Positions 44,369 to 54,859 are shown, numbered from the stretch's first letter. The stretch: 64,000 nt of DNA from Bacillus alkalicellulosilyticus (GCF_002019795.1 NZ_KV917382.1:1-64000), one strand, 5' to 3'. The notes: generated by a model from the sequence alone, not told the origin. Translations and numbers: made by a program.

Positions 44369-46931
44369 GTGCGCCCATAAGGGCATTTAGTAATTCGACT
44401 TTAGGCAAGTCGTAGGAGTGTAGAGGCATCAATTGTCTCCTATCATCTACTAATTTACTCGTGAGGGAAACCAATAACGGGGAACACAGCATATTAGGTG
44501 AAAAGCCATAAGTCACCAAGTTGTCATGGTGCAACTGAATGGCAAGATGAAATCGAAACAGACGAGGATGAATGCTAAACTGCGTGAACGATAGCCAAAG
44601 GAGTCCTAGCGAAGACATAGACGGAAGACTTCTATTAACGTCTATTAACCATATGTTGTCTAATAGCTTTGCCGTTAGATAATTACTGCTTTATAAACAG
44701 CTTTTCCGTTTATAAGGTTATGCCTCAGTGGTCTTCCAACCATAGTAAATGGTAAATGGCGAAAGTCGCATCCGACACTGGTTCAAGCCTATGTTACTAA
44801 ATGTACTAAATGGGGATTGCCTAAGTTGGAATGCCTGTAAAGGCTATGACACTTTAGGTGTCTGAATATCCAATATGGCAACAGAGAGTCCGTAGTAGTC
44901 TGAGCTAGGGAAAGCCTAGTACATGGCGAAGGGACCAAGTTATCTAGTCCAGAACAAAATCAGGAAGGTGTGGAGACACTTTGAGAATCCCAAAAGTAGT
45001 TATGGACAACCTAGTTGAAATGTCCAAGAGAGATGAGAATTACGTTTTCGAACGTATATATCGAAATCTATATAATGAAGAGTTCTTCCTAGAAGCTTAT
45101 GCAAAATTAGCTAAAAAGGAAGGTAATATGACAGAGGGTACTGACGGAAAAACCATTGATGGTATGAGCATTGACCGAATCCGTAAACTCATTGAACAGT
45201 TAAAAGATGAAAGTTACCAACCAAAACCTTCAAGAAGAGAATATATTCCAAAGAAGCCAACAGGTCAGAGACCTCTAGGAATTCCTTCAATGGATGATAA
45301 GTTAGTTCAAGAAGTAGCACGTAGAATCCTAGAAGGGTTATACGAACCTATCTTCCGAGATTCTTCACATGGTTTTAGACCTAATCTTAGTTGCCAAACT
45401 GCTGTAGACAAAATACAAAAAACATTCACTGGAGTTAAGTGGTTTGTTGAAGGAGACATCAAAGGATTCTTTGACAACATTGACCATCACACTTTAATCA
45501 ATCTTCTTAGGAAAAGGATAAAAGATGAAAAGTTTATTCGACTTATCTGGAAATTCCTCAAAGCAGGTTATTTAGAGGATTGGGTTTACCACAAGACTTT
45601 CAGCGGCACACCTCAAGGTGGTGTCATCAGTCCATTATTAGCAAATATCTATCTTCATGAATTGGATAAGTATATGGAACAATATGCTGAAGAATTCAAT
45701 AAGGGTAAGAAGCGAAAACGGACACATGATTATAGAGCGTTAGAATGGCAACTAACGAAAATGAAGAAATCTGATGAAGAATGGGCTTTAATGTCAACTT
45801 CTGAGAAAAAGAAACACACCAAAGCTTATAAAGCACTCATTAAGAAACGTAATGAGATGAATGCGACTGATCCATTTGATACTGACTTCCGTAGAATCAA
45901 CTATGTTCGTTATGCTGATGATTTTCTTGTCGGTGTAATTGGAAGTAAGGAAGATGCGGAGAAAACCAAACAGGACATTAAGGCATTCTTGTCTAATAAG
46001 CTGAAACTTGAACTATCAGTAGAGAAAACACTTATCACTCATGCCCATAAAGAGAAAGCTAGATTTCTGGGTTTTGATATTGTAACAAGTTACAGTACAC
46101 AACCAACAAGAAATAAAGATGGCAAACTCCAAAGGCAAAATAACGGTAAGGTAAAACTCTATGTCCCGAAGGAAAAATGGGTAAATAAACTTCTTGATAG
46201 AAATATTCTAAGAATAAACGGTAACTATTGGAAAATGGTTCATAGACCTGAGCTAATCAATAATGACGACCTTGAAATTATGAGCATCTACGATGCTGAA
46301 TTACGAGGATTCTATGAATATTACAAAATAGCAAGCAATGTGAGTGTGCTTAATAAAATGGCATACATCATGGAATACAGTATGTATAAAACGTTTGCTA
46401 GTAAATATAGAATTTCAGTTAGAAAAGTCATTGATAAATTCAGTGTTAATGGAGTATTTACTGTTAAATATGAGACTAAAAAGGGATTGAAATCTAAAAC
46501 TTTAATCAGCTCGTTTACAAGAGCAGAAAAAGTAAATAAAGATTCCAAAATCGATAATCTACCTATTGGTTGGGTGTACAGTGGTATCACAAGCCTAATT
46601 GACAGGTTGAAAGCTCGCGTATGTGAATACTGCGGAGCGACAAATGTTGATTTAGAAATGCACCATGTCCGAAAGTTAAAAGACCTCAAGAAGAAGAAAA
46701 ATCTTCAAAAATGGGAATTGATTATGATTGCTCGTAACCGAAGACAATTAGCCTTATGTGCTAGAGGACAAGGAAACGACTGTCATATGAATTTACACAA
46801 AGGACAATTGTAATAAAACTAGGTGGATAATAGTGAGCCGTATGCTTGGAGACTTGCAAGTACGGTTCTGGGGGAGAGTTGGTGGAAACCTACCATAGTA
46901 ATATGGCAAGGCACCGCCTTCTTATCCCGTT
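44369..46931 (+). mobile_element. Group II intron 2 of the helicase gene (about 2563 bp)
   Basis: It starts GTGCGCCCATAAGGG like the ssb intron, encodes a sister protein and has a canonical domain V (about 46834-46870, GAGCCGTATGCTTGGAGA ... GTACGGTTC). The 3' end is placed at 46931 so that GGT AAA joins GCA GAG GAT (GGKAEDVYYLLWRL); the boundary could be off by a few bases. Confidence 0.88.
44981..46813 (+). CDS. ltrA: Group II intron-encoded reverse transcriptase/maturase (helicase intron 2)
   Basis: TTG 44981 matches the start position of the ssb intron protein. The 610-aa product has RPLGIPSMDDKLVQEVARRI, HGFRPNLSCQTAV, GTPQGGVISPLLANIY, catalytic RYADDFLVG, a maturase domain and an HNH end (CEYCGATNVDLEMHHVRKLK). 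It is intact and co-linear with the 604-aa protein of the ssb intron, so both descend from one intron family. Confidence 0.93.
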   Translation: MRIPKVVMDNLVEMSKRDENYVFERIYRNLYNEEFFLEAYAKLAKKEGNMTEGTDGKTIDGMSIDRIRKLIEQLKDESYQPKPSRREYIPKKPTGQRPLGIPSMDDKLVQEVARRILEGLYEPIFRDSSHGFRPNLSCQTAVDKIQKTFTGVKWFVEGDIKGFFDNIDHHTLINLLRKRIKDEKFIRLIWKFLKAGYLEDWVYHKTFSGTPQGGVISPLLANIYLHELDKYMEQYAEEFNKGKKRKRTHDYRALEWQLTKMKKSDEEWALMSTSEKKKHTKAYKALIKKRNEMNATDPFDTDFRRINYVRYADDFLVGVIGSKEDAEKTKQDIKAFLSNKLKLELSVEKTLITHAHKEKARFLGFDIVTSYSTQPTRNKDGKLQRQNNGKVKLYVPKEKWVNKLLDRNILRINGNYWKMVHRPELINNDDLEIMSIYDAELRGFYEYYKIASNVSVLNKMAYIMEYSMYKTFASKYRISVRKVIDKFSVNGVFTVKYETKKGLKSKTLISSFTRAEKVNKDSKIDNLPIGWVYSGITSLIDRLKARVCEYCGATNVDLEMHHVRKLKDLKKKKNLQKWELIMIARNRRQLALCARGQGNDCHMNLHKGQL

Positions 46932-47037
46932 GCAGAGGATGTCTACTATCTTTTATGGCGACTTTTTCCACAAGAAATGGTGAAGAACGGGTTCAAATAC
47001 TCTGAGGTTAGAAAGTGGAATGAGGAATACGGAAACA
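46932..47037 (+). CDS. SNF2/DEAD-like helicase, exon 3 of 5 (106 nt)
   Basis: This tiny exon encodes AEDVYYLLWRLFPQEMVKNG then FKYSEVRKWNEEYGN and the first base of the next codon. It has the look of the core linker after motif III in SNF2-type helicases. It is flanked by two introns and would be missed by ORF callers. Confidence 0.82.
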
Positions 47038-49878
47038 GTATGAATTGTTCTTAGACAATCTGTAGTGGAAACACACAGTAAAACTAAGGGACTAACAATC
47101 TAGTTAGTCTAACTTCACACAAGAATAATCAGGGGAAGTTCCTGAAAGGTTAGAATGCTGACTAATCTTGTCTAATACTCCGACGTGCGTTCATGGATAC
47201 CACCATGAGGGTACGAAGTTCGGTGAAGTCGGTGAAAAACAGACCTGTAAAGTGGTTAGTGAAGTAATCGGGACGCTACAAAATGGCTATGCTTAGAATG
47301 TTATTAGAAATAACTGACGAATCTTCGAATGTACGGCTCGTAAGTATTGGTATCTGGAACAAAAACAGATGCACCTCAAGATGGGGTCTGAACGTGGGTG
47401 GAACTTTTGTTACGGTAACATCTACATCTAACCAATAAGGGTTAGGAGTCTTGAGTCCTTTCAGCAATTGGGCAAAAAGATGTTCAGCGGGTCAAAGAAG
47501 AAAGCTAAGGTCATATGAAAAGCTATTGTGTGAGGAACAATTGAAGCCAACAAGGAAATGTTAAAGAGGGGTATCTCTGATGTTCCTAAACGATAGGAAA
47601 TGATCGTTTAATGTTGGTGGCAGCAGCCCGTAGTAGTGTTGAAACATGGTAAGCAAAGTCAAAAGCTCTGCTGAAAGTCACTGACCTGTAAAATAGGTTA
47701 TACGAGGGACTAACCCATGTGAGCGAAGGGGCATAGTCTTTACGAACAACTAGGCAAATCAACCTGTTGAGGAAGCCGTTGTTGCAAACCTGACTAAAGC
47801 CATTATTAATGTGCAAATATCTCCGAAAGGGGTGATGCCGATGGTTCAAAAATTCGACTATCCAAAAACCGAGAATGAATTTAACAATATACGCGAGGAA
47901 ATGTACACAACTACAAAAAACCTTATAGCATCTGGAGAACAACCAGCTTTTAAGGGTCTACTCGAAATTATTAAATCAGAAGTAGTCATTGTATCGGCTA
48001 TCCACAAAGTCAAAGCCAATAAAGGTAGTAACACACCGGGATCAAGCGACAAAACAATAAAAGACATACTAGAACAAGATTACCTTGAAGTAGTCAATTG
48101 TATTCGTGAATCTTTGGACAATTACAAACCATTGCCTGTGAGAAGAAAGTGGATAGATAAACCGGGAAAGAAAGAAAAGCGCCCACTAGGAATACCAGAT
48201 ATAGCTGATAGAGTCATTCAAGAAATGGTAAGACAAGTTATCGAGCCAATTCTAGATGCCCAATTCTTCGCTCACTCATACGGTTTCAGACCAATGCGTG
48301 ATGCAGGAATGGCAATGGAAAGAACAACTGACTTAATTCACAAAACTGGATTTCACTGGATTATCGAAGGAGATATCTCTAAGTTCTTTGACGAAGTAAA
48401 CCATACTATTCTTATTAAGAAGTTATACAGTATGGGTATCAAAGACCGGAGAGTTCTCATGATTATCAAACAAATGCTCAAAGCGGGAATAATGGATGAA
48501 ATAAAAACCAATCCAAAGGGTACTCCCCAAGGAGGTATCATTTCACCACTCCTAGCAAATGTGTATTTAGATAAGTTCGATAAATGGGTCACTCGCGAAT
48601 GGGAAAATAAGAAGACTCGTTATCCTTACAAACATTCTGCAAAGAAGTTTGACAAACTAAGGAAAACGACTAACCTTAAACCCGCTTTCCTAGTAAGATA
48701 CGCTGATGACTGGATATTAATAACCAAGAGTAAAAGTAATGCCGAAAAATGGAGGAAACGGATTAAGAGTTATTTAGGTACAAACCTCAAATTGCGATTA
48801 TCAGAGGAAAAGACCAAGATAACGAATGTCAAGAACAACAACATCACCTTCGTTGGCATAGACTTAAAAGTAGTTAAAGACAAAAGTAAGAAGTATGGAT
48901 ATTATGTCAAATCCAAACCAAATGGAGACAATCTGAAACGGAAGGTTAAAGAAATTCATCGAGATATCAGGAAAACTCGAAATTTCCGCGACAAGGAACA
49001 ACTCGTTCACAACGTTAACCTTATTAATTCTAAAATTAGAGGATTAATAAACTATTATCAGATGTCCACTTGGGTAAACAAATCCCTTAACAAATACGAT
49101 GATATGCTCACTTATGCTGCATATAAAACATTGAAAAGGAACAAAATTGGTAAGTGGATTCCGGCAAAAGAGGTAAATAACCTCATCGGGGTTCATGCTG
49201 ATTACTCAAGCCAAATACCGGCCTTTGAATATAAGGGAATGAAAATCGGATTTACAAGATTAACTTTCAGCAAGTGGAAGAAAGTTCTCCTAAAAACACA
49301 AGACGAAGTACCTTTCACCCAAAAAGGAAGGGAGCTTCATCAGAAACGTTTAGGAAAAATTCCACCTAGAGAAAGAGCAGATACTCTCATTAACACTGAA
49401 TTTTCTCGGATTATAAGCCTCGGTCTTAATAGGAGACTCTACAATTTTGAGTACCTAATGAACAGAGCATACGCTTATAACAGAGATAGAGGTAAATGCA
49501 GAGTTTGTGGTGAAATACTAGCAACCTTTGAAACTAGGACACATCACATTAACCCTAAATTGCCAATAACAATTGTAAACAGAGTTAACAATCTTGCTTC
49601 AACTCATGAAAGATGTCACAACTATATCCATAACTATCAGAAAAATGAAGAACATTTCACTCAAAAAGTTTGGAAAAAGATAAAAGGGTTTAGAGAAAAG
49701 TTGAAATAGTCTAGATGAGAGTAAAGATGGAACGCCGTATGCGGTGAAAGTCGCACGTACGGTGTGAGGCGGGGGAAAAGAGAATCGTAATGGATAATGC
49801 CAACGATTGCTCTTACCTATCGCACCCGAAATGGGCAGTAGCTACCCTAATTCCTGCTGGGATTAGGATGCTACACAT
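47038..49878 (+). mobile_element. Group II intron 3 of the helicase gene with 3' extension (2841 bp)
   Basis: The 5' end GTATGAATTG departs from the GTGCG of its neighbours. Domain V is at about 49732-49768 and a regular domain VI ends CTATCGCAC at 49825, but the exon frame only resumes at 49879. The extra 53 nt carry stop codons in the exon frame and a strong hairpin (GTAGC 49838-49842 with GCTAC 49870-49874, CCTAAT with ATTAGG). This matches the 3' extension reported for B. cereus intron B.c.I4. Confidence 0.85.
47841..49709 (+). CDS. ltrA: Group II intron-encoded reverse transcriptase/maturase (helicase intron 3)
   Basis: ATG 47841 lies 8 nt after aaagggg; the frame is open from 47811. 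The 622-aa product is the most divergent of the set: RPLGIPDIADRVIQEMVRQV, YGFRPMRDAGMAM, GTPQGGIISPLLANVY, catalytic RYADDWILI, a maturase domain (SKIRGLINYYQMSTW) and an HNH end (CRVCGEILATFETRTHHINP). It belongs to an intron type whose RNA ends with the 53-nt extension noted for this copy. Intact. Confidence 0.93.
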   Translation: MVQKFDYPKTENEFNNIREEMYTTTKNLIASGEQPAFKGLLEIIKSEVVIVSAIHKVKANKGSNTPGSSDKTIKDILEQDYLEVVNCIRESLDNYKPLPVRRKWIDKPGKKEKRPLGIPDIADRVIQEMVRQVIEPILDAQFFAHSYGFRPMRDAGMAMERTTDLIHKTGFHWIIEGDISKFFDEVNHTILIKKLYSMGIKDRRVLMIIKQMLKAGIMDEIKTNPKGTPQGGIISPLLANVYLDKFDKWVTREWENKKTRYPYKHSAKKFDKLRKTTNLKPAFLVRYADDWILITKSKSNAEKWRKRIKSYLGTNLKLRLSEEKTKITNVKNNNITFVGIDLKVVKDKSKKYGYYVKSKPNGDNLKRKVKEIHRDIRKTRNFRDKEQLVHNVNLINSKIRGLINYYQMSTWVNKSLNKYDDMLTYAAYKTLKRNKIGKWIPAKEVNNLIGVHADYSSQIPAFEYKGMKIGFTRLTFSKWKKVLLKTQDEVPFTQKGRELHQKRLGKIPPRERADTLINTEFSRIISLGLNRRLYNFEYLMNRAYAYNRDRGKCRVCGEILATFETRTHHINPKLPITIVNRVNNLASTHERCHNYIHNYQKNEEHFTQKVWKKIKGFREKLK

Positions 49879-50612
49879 TTGAAACAACAACTGTTGATTT
49901 CAAAGACCAAGGTGAATATTCAAATAAACAGAGTAGAGGGGGAACGAAACGAACAGAGAAAACACTACCAGGTATTTCACCTTTTGTATTTGGGAAATTC
50001 CTTGTACAAAACAGTGTTCTCGTTCGTCTTGTTGATGTTTGGCCAGATCCTGTTGAACTTGTGAATGTACCTACTATCTTAGTAGATATGGACAAACCCT
50101 TACGCGAAGAATATGAAAAGATGGTACTCACGTTCGAGCGAGAAATACAAAGTAGGGATGATGGTCATAAACTATACTTGCCATTAACTTCAACTGGTAT
50201 AGCTTACCCTGATAACCCATTTACCTACCCTGACGTCACTCTTAAAAATGAAGACGGAAATAGAGACCTTATTTGGAGTCCACAACACCTTCCAAAGGAT
50301 ATTCTTCTAAATAAAGAAAGAAAATTACAAGAACTTGTTCAAGGTGAGATGGCTGAGGCAAGGAAAACAATTATCTATGTTCGTGACACAGGTTCTTCAG
50401 TGGAAGGAAGAGATGTTAGACCAAGAGTGAAGAAAATTCTTGAAGATATCGGTGCGAAAGTGGCTATTCTTGATACCTCTTCAACTCAAACCAATCGTAG
50501 AAGTGAATGGTTAAAAAAGAAGATTGAAAATGAAGGACACGATGTGGTAATTGTTTCACAAGAATTGGTAAAGGTAGGGTTAGACCTTCTTTGTACGCCG
50601 ACTCTCATTTTC
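49879..50612 (+). CDS. SNF2/DEAD-like helicase, exon 4 of 5
   Basis: The exon opens by completing codon ATT, so exon 3-4 reads EEYGN-I-ETTTVDFKDQGEYSNK, then QSRGGTKRTEKTLPGISPFV. It carries the second RecA-like domain start (TIIYVRDTGSSVEGRDVRPR, VVIVSQELVKVGLDLLCTPT). It ends TLIF at a codon boundary where intron 4 begins GTGCGAGACG. Confidence 0.85.
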
Positions 50613-53366
50613 GTGCGAGACGTTCACCATTGAAAAGATGGTGCACTTTAGTTATCGCAAGCTTCCTAATTAGGAAACGCAGAACTATTGTAGAACTTTT
50701 ATCCTAAGAAGTGGAATGAAGGAGTAACGTCCCGAAACGCTTCCCTTAAAGCTACGACGTGCATAGGAAAATGTGATTTAACCCTTTGTACGAAGCTCGT
50801 TAAAGTCGGCAGAAATATACCGCAATATACGAAAGTACATCGAAAGGACGCTAGAGGTAGTGTCTGTATATGATATGCCGGAGGTCGTTAAAAACTAGAT
50901 ATGGTGAGAATGTGTGAGAACACTGACGAACTTGCGAATGTACGGCTCCTGAGAGTGGAACAGGTAGAAATGCCTGTCATGCAATAAATGCGTGGTATCT
51001 GTGGTTAAGTACGATTGAAAATTAGGAAAAACCATATGTAGTTATAGGCTGCATCAAGGATACGGGGCTAAAGTGAGCACCTAAGTCTAGGTATTGATAG
51101 GGATAAAGGAACGTCGGAAGTTATGAATGTGGAGAGATCACACTCTATGAAGCAGTACAAGGGAATTCATAACCTTGTTTAATCATAACGAAAGTAGTGG
51201 CACGACCGTTGAAGGTTCTGTAATGGAACTGGAGGAACAGCCACAAGTCGATAGCTAATAGAATGGAAACCTCACACTTCATGGATTCTCGTAAGACTTA
51301 AAAGGTCACAAATCCAGAAGGGAGTGTGATAGACCATGAGATTTAATACGGAGAACAAAAACCATAAGGATGCTAAACTTCGCCATGCCGAGTATTACAA
51401 TATGCAAGGCGAATTTGACAAACTGTATCAAGATAGTAAGGATGGTAAACATTTCATCAATCTAATGAAATTAGTAACATCTGATAACAACATTCTCCTG
51501 GCTTATCGGAACATCAAACGCAATAGCGGAAGTCCGACACCTGGAGTTGACGGAATCACTATCAAAGATATAGAGAAACTCGAAACAAGCCAATTTCTTG
51601 ATTTGGTTAAAAAGCGGTTCAATTTCTATAAACCTAGAAAGGTAAAAAGAGTCGATATCCCTAAACCCAATGGAAAGACAAGACCACTTGGAATACCATC
51701 CATATGGGACAGGATAGCTCAACAATGTATCCTACAAGTCATGGAGCCAATCTGTGAAGCCAAATTCAATAAACACAGCTACGGATTCAGACCATTTAGG
51801 TCGCCCGAAAATGCTTTTGCTGATGCTACTCATAGAGTAAACAGCGGAGGTATGCAATATGTTGTAGATATTGATATCAAAGGTTTCTTTGATGAGGTAA
51901 ACCATAACAAACTAATGCGCCAAATCTGGACATTAGGAATACAGGATAAACAACTCTTAGTCATAATCAGAAGGATGCTTAAAGCACCCATCGTTATGCC
52001 TGATGGGAACATTGCTTACCCAACTAAAGGTACTCCACAAGGAGGAATACTTTCCCCCTTACTCGCTAACATCAATCTTAATGAGTTTGACTGGTGGATT
52101 GCGAATCAATGGGAAGAAAGAGATTTAAAAGAGATAACTCCGCAATACCGTAGCGATGGCAGAAGGAACCGTAAAAATGAGAACAAAAAGCTAAGAAAGT
52201 CTACCAAGCTTAAAGAAATATACTTAGTGAGATACGCTGATGACTTTAAAATCTTTTGTCAAACAAGGCAAGAGGCAGTCAAAACATATCACGCAACTAG
52301 GAAATGGCTTGAAGAAAGACTCCGACTTACAATCTCAGCGGAAAAATCTAGAATCACCAATCTCAAAAGAGAATCTAGTGAATTCTTAGGTTTCACCTTC
52401 CGAATGGTGGAAAAGGGTAAGAAGAAATCAAATGAACCAAAATTCGTTGTGAAATCAACCGTTTCCCCAAAAGCTATCAAAAGAATCAAGACACAGCTAC
52501 GAAGCCCTTGCCGAAATGAACAAATATAACAGCATGGTGAACGGTATTCATAACTACTACCAAATTGCCACTCATGTGAATGCTGATTTTACAAAGCTTG
52601 GGTATCACATTCAAAAAGTCCTCAATAATAGACTTACTGGAATAACTAAGAAAGGGAAGTATGAAGGGAAACACAATGGTATTTTAACCTACATGGATTC
52701 TTCTATGGTCAGATACTACAGGAAGTACCCTATACTACCCATTGGCTATGTTAAACATAAGAATCCTTTAAACATTAAACGCTCTGTCAACAAATATACA
52801 GAGCAGGGGCGATTGGAAATTCATAAGAAATTAACTGTCATTCCAGAATGGAAATTAGAATGGTTAAGGAATAATCCTGTAATGAACAAACGGGCAACAA
52901 TTGAATTTGCGGACAATCGCATCTCTAAATACATTGCTCAATTGGGAAGATGCTCGGTAACAGGTGAAGAATTAGAACTCGACACTATGCAATGTCACCA
53001 CATTATCCCTTATCACGTTAAGCAGGATGACTCATATAACAATCTAACAATTGTAAGTTATGAGATTCATAAACTAATTCACGCTACCAACCCGAAAACT
53101 ATTGAGAAATTCCAAAAGGCCCTTAGCCTTACAAAAGAGCAGTTAAACAAACTCAATAAACTCAGGGAAAAAGCAGGAAATGACACTATATAACTCTCTC
53201 ATGAAATAAGCAAAATCGCATAATAATAACTTGTTCCGATTAAATTGCTGTGAGGAAACAGAAAATCTATTAATATCGATGGAACGCCGTATGAGTTGAA
53301 AGGCTCACGTACGGTGTGGGGCGGGGGAAAAGGCGGAGATAACTTCAAAGTCTTACCTATCGCTAT
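50613..53366 (+). mobile_element. Group II intron 4 of the helicase gene (2754 bp), maturase frameshifted
   Basis: It begins GTGCGAGACGTTCAC and ends CCTATCGCTAT, a close relative of intron 1 with an identical 3' end. The RNA parts (domains V and VI) look normal, and removal joins TTC|TAT in frame. Its own protein is broken, so splicing probably depends on the intron 1 protein. Confidence 0.92.
51336..53193 (+). pseudogene. ltrA: Frameshifted group II intron protein (helicase intron 4)
   Basis: ATG 51336 follows aagggag. The first 380 or so residues match the intron 1 protein (RPLGIPSIWDRIAQQ, YGFRPFRSPENAF, catalytic RYADDFKIF). Near 52500, after SPKAIKRIKTQLRS, a deletion of roughly 40 nt relative to intron 1 shifts the frame; the maturase rest continues at 52516 (NKYNSMVNGIHNYYQIATHV) to an HNH end (CSVTGEELELDTMQCHHIIP) at 53193. 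The reverse transcriptase part is separated from maturase and endonuclease, so a functional full-length protein is unlikely. Confidence 0.88.
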
Positions 53367-54071
53367 TATCAATTCAGTTGGAGTCTCTTTACGATTAACC
53401 AAGCTTCAAGAAGGTCTTGGAGAATAGGACAATCCGAGGAGTGTAGGCTATACTATTTAGCTTATAAAGATTGCTATCAAGAACAAATGGCTCAACTTAT
53501 TGCAATGAAAAATAAAGCTGCCAGTGCCATTAATGGAGATGTAAGTTCTGACGGTTTAAGTGCTATGTTGGGTGACGATGGTGACCTACAAAGCATGTTA
53601 ATAAAGTCTATTAAAAAAGGCGAAAAATTAAAAGGTTCTACAGAAGAATGGGTAGCACAAACATCTAACCGAGCAAGAGAACTGTTGTCTGGAATCGGTA
53701 AGAAAAAACAGCGTAGTGCTAAGGATCAATTTATCGCTTGGGTTAAACAAACAATTAACACGGAATCGACACTCAATGTGCTTCTTAAAAAAGCAGATAG
53801 TATTTCTGCAAACATTGAAAAAGGGAAGATTAATGGATTCCATTTTAATAATGGTGTCTTAGAAATCGACCTCATTGAAGCATTCGGCTTTGATATGGTA
53901 GCAGACGGAGCGGTGTTGTCTCACCTGGTGAGTTGTGAGAGAAAACCAGCAAGTACAACTTCATCATATCAACTGTCAATTTTTGATGTAGAACCTGCAG
54001 ATAAAAAAGCAAATAAAACAAAAAAATCACAAACTCCTGTTCAAGGACAACTTGTGATGAGTTTATTTTAA
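53367..54071 (+). CDS. SNF2/DEAD-like helicase, exon 5 of 5
   Basis: Exon 5 encodes residues 870-1103. It opens YQFSWSLFTINQASRRSWRI and contains motif VI, QASRRSWRIGQ (881-891), the arginine-finger helix. A helical tail follows, ending with a basic linker and SQTPVQGQLVMSLF. The exon is open for 234 codons, but a caller would start it at 53487 and lose motif VI. Confidence 0.85.
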   Translation, partial: YQFSWSLFTINQASRRSWRIGQSEECRLYYLAYKDCYQEQMAQLIAMKNKAASAINGDVSSDGLSAMLGDDGDLQSMLIKSIKKGEKLKGSTEEWVAQTSNRARELLSGIGKKKQRSAKDQFIAWVKQTINTESTLNVLLKKADSISANIEKGKINGFHFNNGVLEIDLIEAFGFDMVADGAVLSHLVSCERKPASTTSSYQLSIFDVEPADKKANKTKKSQTPVQGQLVMSLF

Positions 54072-54094
54072 AAAATAATGAGGAGGTCGTTAAA

Positions 54095-54778
54095 ATGGAA
54101 GTTATCATTTTTATCATCATCTACTTTCTAGTAGAACAATATTTCAGAGAAAGAAACCAGGCTTTCGCGTGTCAACAATCAAGACAGGTATTCTTTGAAT
54201 ATGCTGAATCTTTGGAGGTAGTAGATTGTAGTCAAACAGAAGAAGTTCATCCTTCTTCTGTCCTACAAGGATCCGAAGAAGCTGAAATAAAAGAACCAAT
54301 TGTTTCACAATTAGATGATGAGTCTCTTGAACTTTTAGATAAGTTAATAGTTGAGTTTAGTGATGATTTTGTCGAAGACGAAAATGAGTATGTATATGTT
54401 CCGGACGAAGAAGATTGCCTTTCTATTCATGATTTTGAACAGGATGTACAATCTGAACCGATTGAGGAAACCTATGTAAACTATTCAACAGCTCGAATAG
54501 CTGATGAAGTAGATGGACATCAACAATGGACTGCAAAGGTTATTGGTATTGAAGGAGAATATCTCCATATTTCAGATGGGTCAAGAATATGGGTTAAAGT
54601 AGGGAAACGAAAGGCTTCAAAACTTACTATTGATTCAACCATTAACCTTGAAATTGAAAGGTTTGGAAACGACATTACAGTGAATTGTTTACACCTTCTT
54701 GAACAACCAGTTACTTCTGATTATTCAATTCCAGATGAAATTTATAATGGAGTTTCTGAAAGTAGAATTGCTGTTTAA
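54095..54778 (+). CDS. Membrane-anchored acidic protein, 227 aa
   Basis: ATG at 54095 follows gaggaggt. The product has an N-terminal membrane helix (about 3-18, VIIFIIIYFLVEQYF), a strongly acidic and disordered-looking middle (about 40-135), and a compact C-terminal beta domain (about 150-208, QQWTAKVIGIEGEYLHISDG ...) resembling a small OB or S1-type barrel. No family recognised. It lies 23 bp after the helicase, so it probably shares the transcript and might tether a DNA-processing complex to the membrane; that is inference. Confidence 0.6.
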   Translation: MEVIIFIIIYFLVEQYFRERNQAFACQQSRQVFFEYAESLEVVDCSQTEEVHPSSVLQGSEEAEIKEPIVSQLDDESLELLDKLIVEFSDDFVEDENEYVYVPDEEDCLSIHDFEQDVQSEPIEETYVNYSTARIADEVDGHQQWTAKVIGIEGEYLHISDGSRIWVKVGKRKASKLTIDSTINLEIERFGNDITVNCLHLLEQPVTSDYSIPDEIYNGVSESRIAV

Positions 54779-54799
54779 ATGCAATGAAAAGTAATGAGT

Positions 54800-54859
54800 G
54801 CGATTTTTTATCGCCTCTTACTCCAAGAGTAAAAATAGATTTTTTACTTTTGGAGTAAG
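54800..54859. terminator. Double hairpin with a 19-bp inverted repeat
   Basis: GCGAT/ATCGC (about 54800-54814) is followed by CTTACTCCAAGAGTAAAAA (54817-54835) pairing with TTTTTACTTTTGGAGTAAG (54841-54859), one wobble. AT-rich sequence follows. It probably ends the helicase operon, perhaps in both directions. Confidence 0.65.

Noticed and set aside
49826-49878. Twintron (nested intron) explanation for the extra sequence after intron 3
   Set aside because: No second domain V or second 5' end is visible around 47038, and the 53-nt length fits the known B.c.I4-type 3' extension.
39821-54071. Helicase as a pseudogene fragmented by insertions
   Set aside because: All four insertions are group II introns with domain V/VI, and the joined frame is exactly 1104 codons with all motifs intact.
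54800-54859. Insertion-sequence inverted repeats
   Set aside because: The 19-bp arms are only 5 bp apart with no transposase, so a terminator hairpin is the better explanation.
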